Shown here piece after piece: positions 22,553-23,964 of a stretch of 23,964 nucleotides of DNA. The translations under genes and the position numbers were made by a program. Numbering within the stretch: the first letter of the stretch is position 1; every line of letters begins with the position of its first letter. Origin of the DNA: an uncultured Prevotellaceae bacterium (lineage in GTDB: Bacteria > Bacteroidota > Bacteroidia > Bacteroidales > Muribaculaceae); the NCBI GenBank assembly GCA_947254205.1, contig CAMYCE010000028.1, positions 1-23,964 of the forward strand, in the 5' to 3' direction. A model generated the notes under the pieces. The model was not told where the DNA came from, searched no databases, and saw nothing but the letters and a program-made list of their open reading frames with translations.

Positions 22553-23158
22553 TTAAAGCCCGGTTGAGAATAAATGAGGATATAGAGCAGCCTGCTTGTG
22601 CTGCTCATAATATTGCTTGATGGCAAGCATGTCGGCATCAAAATTGCCGGTGGGCTCAAAAATGCGGTCAAAGCAAGCCACCTTGTTGTGATAATCGATA
22701 TAGGCAAGCACAATGGGCACTTGAGCCTCGTGGGCCATCACTACAATACCTTGATGCCAATGAGGATTTAAACTGCGGGTGCCTTCGGGTGTGATGGCAA
22801 TAGCCAAGTTTTGGCGATACTCAAATTCTTTCACCACCGATTCTATCACCCGATTGCGACTTGGGGCATGAGGTTGGCTGTGAGTGGGCACATGGGCTTG
22901 TTGTTGATGCTTGGGCGCACGATGCACAGCAATGCCACCCAAAGCACGAAGCACATGCCCCAAAGGAAAGAAAAACCAAGTGCTTTTCATGAGAAAACCA
23001 GCCGACAAACCCACCGAACGAGCACTAAGTTCACCCACAATAAAATCCCAATTGCTGGTGTGAGGAGCCACACATATCAAGCAACGGGGTGTGGGCGCAG
23101 TGTTCACAACAACCCTCCACCCCATTTTTTTGAGTATATAGCTTGCTGATTTCAACAA
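22553..23158 (-). CDS. 1-acyl-sn-glycerol-3-phosphate acyltransferase-like protein (PlsC/LPLAT family)
   Basis: This membrane-associated acyltransferase of the lysophospholipid family has 201 residues. The acyl-transfer motif H33-TSNW-D38 (in VAPHTSNWDF) matches HxxxxD. The substrate motif ITPEGTRS lies near residues 122-129, and GIAVHR (75-80) matches the third LPLAT block. A His/Gln/Pro-rich insert, about 84-101, separates the latter two and is longer than usual. It is also shorter than canonical PlsC (about 245) and resembles the short 'glycerol acyltransferase' members of Bacteroidales, so its acceptor is uncertain. The start is TTG; an ATG at 23125 (MGWRVV) would remove part of the usual N-terminal segment. 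It follows the small protein gene by 15 bases. Confidence 0.85.
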   Translation of the reverse strand: MLKSASYILKKMGWRVVVNTAPTPRCLICVAPHTSNWDFIVGELSARSVGLSAGFLMKSTWFFFPLGHVLRALGGIAVHRAPKHQQQAHVPTHSQPHAPSRNRVIESVVKEFEYRQNLAIAITPEGTRSLNPHWHQGIVVMAHEAQVPIVLAYIDYHNKVACFDRIFEPTGNFDADMLAIKQYYEQHKQAALYPHLFSTGL

Positions 23159-23173
23159 AGAGCTACATTTTGT

Positions 23174-23509
23174 TTATTTTTCAACTTTAGGCATCAAAGC
23201 ATTCATTGCTTTGGCCACCTTGGCTGCTTCTTCTTGGAAATAGCCTGCAAGAGCCTTCTCTACTTGCTTGAAATATTCTCGACGAGCTTTGTTATATTCC
23301 TTGCGATTTTCAAAGTCGCTGGGAGTTTTGTCGAAATTAACCGAAACACGATTGATTGCTTCTTCTTGCAAGAGAGCAATATCAAGAATAATTTGATCCC
23401 ACTGCTGAAGATTTGCCTTTACCAGTGTTGACTCGGCAAAAATGCACTCTCCCACCATATCACCACAAGCATAACGAATCGATTTCTTTAAATTTCTTTT
23501 GTTTGCCAT
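23174..23509 (-). CDS. Conserved hypothetical small protein
   Basis: I recognise no named family, though similar small proteins beginning MANKR.LKK occur in Bacteroidales as I recall. The 111 residues begin MANKRNLKKSIRYACGDM and are predicted to be entirely helical. There is no signal peptide or membrane segment, and it is rich in Lys, Glu and Ala. The C-terminal half (about 65-105) is heptad-like and may form a coiled coil. It is the first gene of a leftward unit with the acyltransferase and amidase genes. An imperfect -7 box (TAACTTAG) lies 66 bases upstream. No function can be assigned. Confidence 0.75.
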   Translation of the reverse strand: MANKRNLKKSIRYACGDMVGECIFAESTLVKANLQQWDQIILDIALLQEEAINRVSVNFDKTPSDFENRKEYNKARREYFKQVEKALAGYFQEEAAKVAKAMNALMPKVEK

Positions 23510-23546
23510 AATAAATTGAATGTTTTTGTTGTAAAATATTCGTCAC

Positions 23547-23583
23547 AAAGTGCCCCAAAGCACTCTTTGATGGTGCTAAGTTA
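23547..23583 (-). promoter_or_regulatory. Possible promoter and leader hairpin of the small-protein operon
   Basis: TAACTTAG (minus strand 23583-23576) matches seven of eight positions of TAnnTTTG. Just downstream AGTGC pairs with GCACT around six bases in the leader. Both are weak individually; no better promoter is visible between here and ATG 23509. Confidence 0.35.
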
Positions 23584-23693
23584 ATAAAATCTTATGAGAA
23601 ACAACCAATTCCAAGACAACAAAGTGTATTCTATCTACAATGCAATAACAATTTTTCCTACTGAACCGGTTTCAGGGCTGGGGAAAGGTGTTG

Positions 23694-23885
23694 ATTTAAC
23701 CCAAAACGGTCATTAGGAAAGGGAAGTCTCGTGGTCAGACCTATAATATCTTGATTTCAAGATATTTAAATCTTCAATTTTCTAATGGCGGTCATTAGAA
23801 ATTCACTGTTTCAATAGTCTAATTTCCAATCCCTTACAAGGTCAACCACAAAATATTTAATTCTAACGACCGATTTGGGTTTAAT
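23694..23885. mobile_element. MITE-like 192-bp palindromic element
   Basis: Imperfect terminal inverted repeats of 23 bases (23694-23716 and 23863-23885) match at 20 positions. Each carries AACCCAAA, then CGGTC, then TTAG. Inside are a perfect 10-bp-arm palindrome (AATATCTTGA at 23745-23754, TCAAGATATT at 23757-23766) and a 9-bp-arm palindrome (TTTCTAATG / CATTAGAAA, 23779-23801) that repeats the CGGTCATTAG core. No reading frame is present and no target-site duplication is evident. A non-autonomous element is inferred from the symmetry. A structured RNA or protein-binding array is the alternative. Confidence 0.45.
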
Positions 23886-23906
23886 TCGTTTAATTCGCTT
23901 AATTCG
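23880..23906 (+). repeat. Three tandem 9-bp repeats (TTTAATTCG)
   Basis: TTTAATTCG occurs twice in succession, followed by CTTAATTCG. The array begins inside the right inverted repeat of the 192-bp element and ends just before the A-run of the terminator at 23916-23956. It is non-coding. Copy number may vary between strains. Confidence 0.7.
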
Positions 23907-23956
23907 TTGAAAAAAGAGGAAGGGGAGTTGGAATGTGTCTCCTTCTCTCCTTCCTC
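23907..23956 (-). terminator. Terminator for a leftward gene beyond the window
   Basis: GAGGAAGGGGAG (23916-23927) pairs with CTCTCCTTCCTC (23945-23956) over 12 positions, one of them G-U, with a 17-base loop. Read on the minus strand, six T follow. The gene it would serve lies to the right, outside the window. Confidence 0.6.
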
Positions 23957-23964
23957 GCTCTTAG

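Noticed and set aside
22528..22713. Upstream extension of the amidase frame into the acyltransferase gene
   Set aside because: It would overlap 161 bases of a conserved gene and adds no family sequence. The Shine-Dalgarno at 22540-22533 marks a start below it.

Overview
This window looks like chromosomal DNA from a Bacteroidales bacterium, most likely of the Muribaculaceae/Prevotella/Bacteroides group; the exact family is an inference. The reasons are intergenic boxes matching the Bacteroidota -7 element TAnnTTTG upstream of most transcription units, few Shine-Dalgarno sequences, A-rich leaders, an OadG subunit with a secreted lamin-tail-like domain, an EF-G2 paralogue, and a secreted protein with a GRRV...GVYIV C-terminal tail. 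No tRNA, rRNA, CRISPR array, insertion sequence or prophage gene was seen. The gene content is mostly conserved housekeeping, so the more unusual signals are in the intergenic DNA.

Layout. 1-387: non-coding edge with two TAnnTTTG boxes, small hairpins, a strong terminator for the leftward operon, and one copy of a 23-nt motif that recurs at the far end. 388-5116, minus strand: five-gene operon mce - mmdA - oadG-like - biotin carrier - oadB. It encodes methylmalonyl-CoA epimerase and a sodium-pumping methylmalonyl-CoA decarboxylase, the last steps from succinate to propionate. 5117-5489: divergent promoter region; the dnaK side carries a consensus sigma-54 (-24/-12) promoter. 5490-7415: dnaK, followed by a hairpin terminator. 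7624-11183: PcrA/UvrD-type helicase overlapping nspC (carboxynorspermidine decarboxylase). 11180-12739, minus strand: FAD-dependent dehydrogenase whose stop overlaps the stop of nspC. 12897-14005: HAD phosphatase overlapping rlmH. 14033-15169, minus strand: hemW, with a promoter box almost touching its start codon. 15374-17533: EF-G2-type elongation factor lacking the catalytic histidine, followed by a strong terminator. 17591-17930: palindromic intergenic repeats and a terminator for the opposing gene. 17931-19409, minus strand, and 19738-20451, plus strand: two divergent secreted proteins. 20508-21611: Ttd14-like P-loop NTPase-CYTH fusion. 21685-23509, minus strand: small conserved protein - acyltransferase - nitrilase-family amidase. 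23510-23964: a 192-bp MITE-like element, 9-bp tandem repeats, and a terminator for a gene outside the window.

Functional links. The decarboxylase operon conserves energy by coupling decarboxylation to Na+ export and recycles CoA in succinate/propionate fermentation. EF-G2 may sustain translation at low GTP cost, as reported for the Bacteroides paralogue. The remaining genes are unrelated housekeeping units. Several apparent upstream TTG starts lie in or beyond promoter boxes, and those starts were moved downstream.
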